Source: Halomonas campaniensis
GTDB taxonomy: Bacteria > Pseudomonadota > Gammaproteobacteria > Pseudomonadales > Halomonadaceae
DNA: 33,292 nt
Direction of reading: 5' to 3'
Assembly (NCBI RefSeq): GCF_002211105.1
Contig: NZ_JPUA01000011.1
Location: 1 to 33,292 of the forward strand
In this document: piece by piece, positions 33,209 through 33,292 of the stretch
How the letters are laid out: the number at the start of each line of letters is the position of its first letter
How positions within the stretch are numbered: the first letter of the stretch is position 1
Translations under genes and position numbers: made by a program
Notes under the pieces: model-generated
Told to the model about the DNA's origin: nothing
The model's input: only the letters and a program-made list of their open reading frames with translations
Database searches by the model: none

Positions 33209-33292
33209 CTACCTCAGCTCCCCTTTAAGCCACTCCGCCAGCGGCTCGCTGCGGCGAGGGTGGGTGAGTAAGTCGGCTTGGCTGGGCAGCCA
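33209..33292 (-). CDS. C-terminal end of an unidentified gene, cut by the window edge
   Basis: On the minus strand an open frame enters from the right edge and ends at TAG 33211-33209 with 27 codons, reading WLPSQADLLTHPRRSEPLAE then WLKGELR. The helical ending could belong to a LysR-type regulator or another enzyme; the fragment is too short to tell. It converges on the LysR remnant. Confidence 0.45.
   Translation of the reverse strand, partial: WLPSQADLLTHPRRSEPLAEWLKGELR

Noticed and set aside
1..33292. CRISPR arrays, insertion sequences, prophage genes, toxin-antitoxin pairs
   Set aside because: No repeat-spacer pattern, transposase, integrase or phage structural gene was seen on either strand.

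Overview
The window looks like a chromosomal segment of a gammaproteobacterium, most likely Halomonas-like (Halomonadaceae). The gene order lolB-ispE-tRNA-prs-rplY-pth-ychF on one strand, with a TPR lipoprotein and hemA-prfA-prmC-moeB beside it, matches the order I remember from Pseudomonas aeruginosa. The long L25 with an acidic tail and the acidic insert in Prc fit a halophilic relative. The genus is inferred; no rRNA is present.

Layout. 1-4.4 kb: 3' part of tRNA-Asn, an orphan ArsR regulator, the periplasmic protease Prc (minus), the M18 aminopeptidase ApeB (plus), a bidirectional terminator and elongator tRNA-Met (minus). 4.5-11.7 kb, all minus: ychF, pth, terminator, rplY, prs, tRNA-Gln, ispE, lolB and a TPR lipoprotein gene. 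12.0-16.6 kb, plus: hemA, prfA and prmC overlap by a few bases, followed by an Lrp regulator and moeB. 16.6-19.8 kb: two divergent bactofilins, one soluble and one with a ZipA-like membrane anchor, then a chemoreceptor with a strong terminator. 19.8-24.0 kb: a methyltransferase, a YfcE-like phosphoesterase, an NfsA-like nitroreductase, a Peptidase_Mx-type zinc protein with an unusual leader, and an unknown membrane protein.

24.0-29.4 kb is the most interesting part. It is a tightly packed minus-strand cluster of four genes: a small PstS-like periplasmic binding protein, an outer-membrane porin, a membrane-bound PAS-GGDEF-EAL c-di-GMP protein, and an AT-rich acyltransferase of the exosortase-associated, LuxI-like type. 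It reads like a ligand-uptake/sensing module that feeds c-di-GMP signalling and perhaps makes an acylated product. A 22-bp interrupted palindrome lies upstream.

29.7-33.3 kb: a DapA-like aldolase, a P-loop kinase gene interrupted by one in-frame amber codon, a VIT-family transporter and an atypical SDR. Near the right edge is a scar where the C-terminal ends of a divergent aldo/keto reductase and a LysR regulator have been joined by loss of everything between them. The last bases are the end of an unidentified minus-strand gene.

Almost every base is in a gene. The only gene-free stretch above 300 bases is 29363-29713, which holds the regulatory palindromes.
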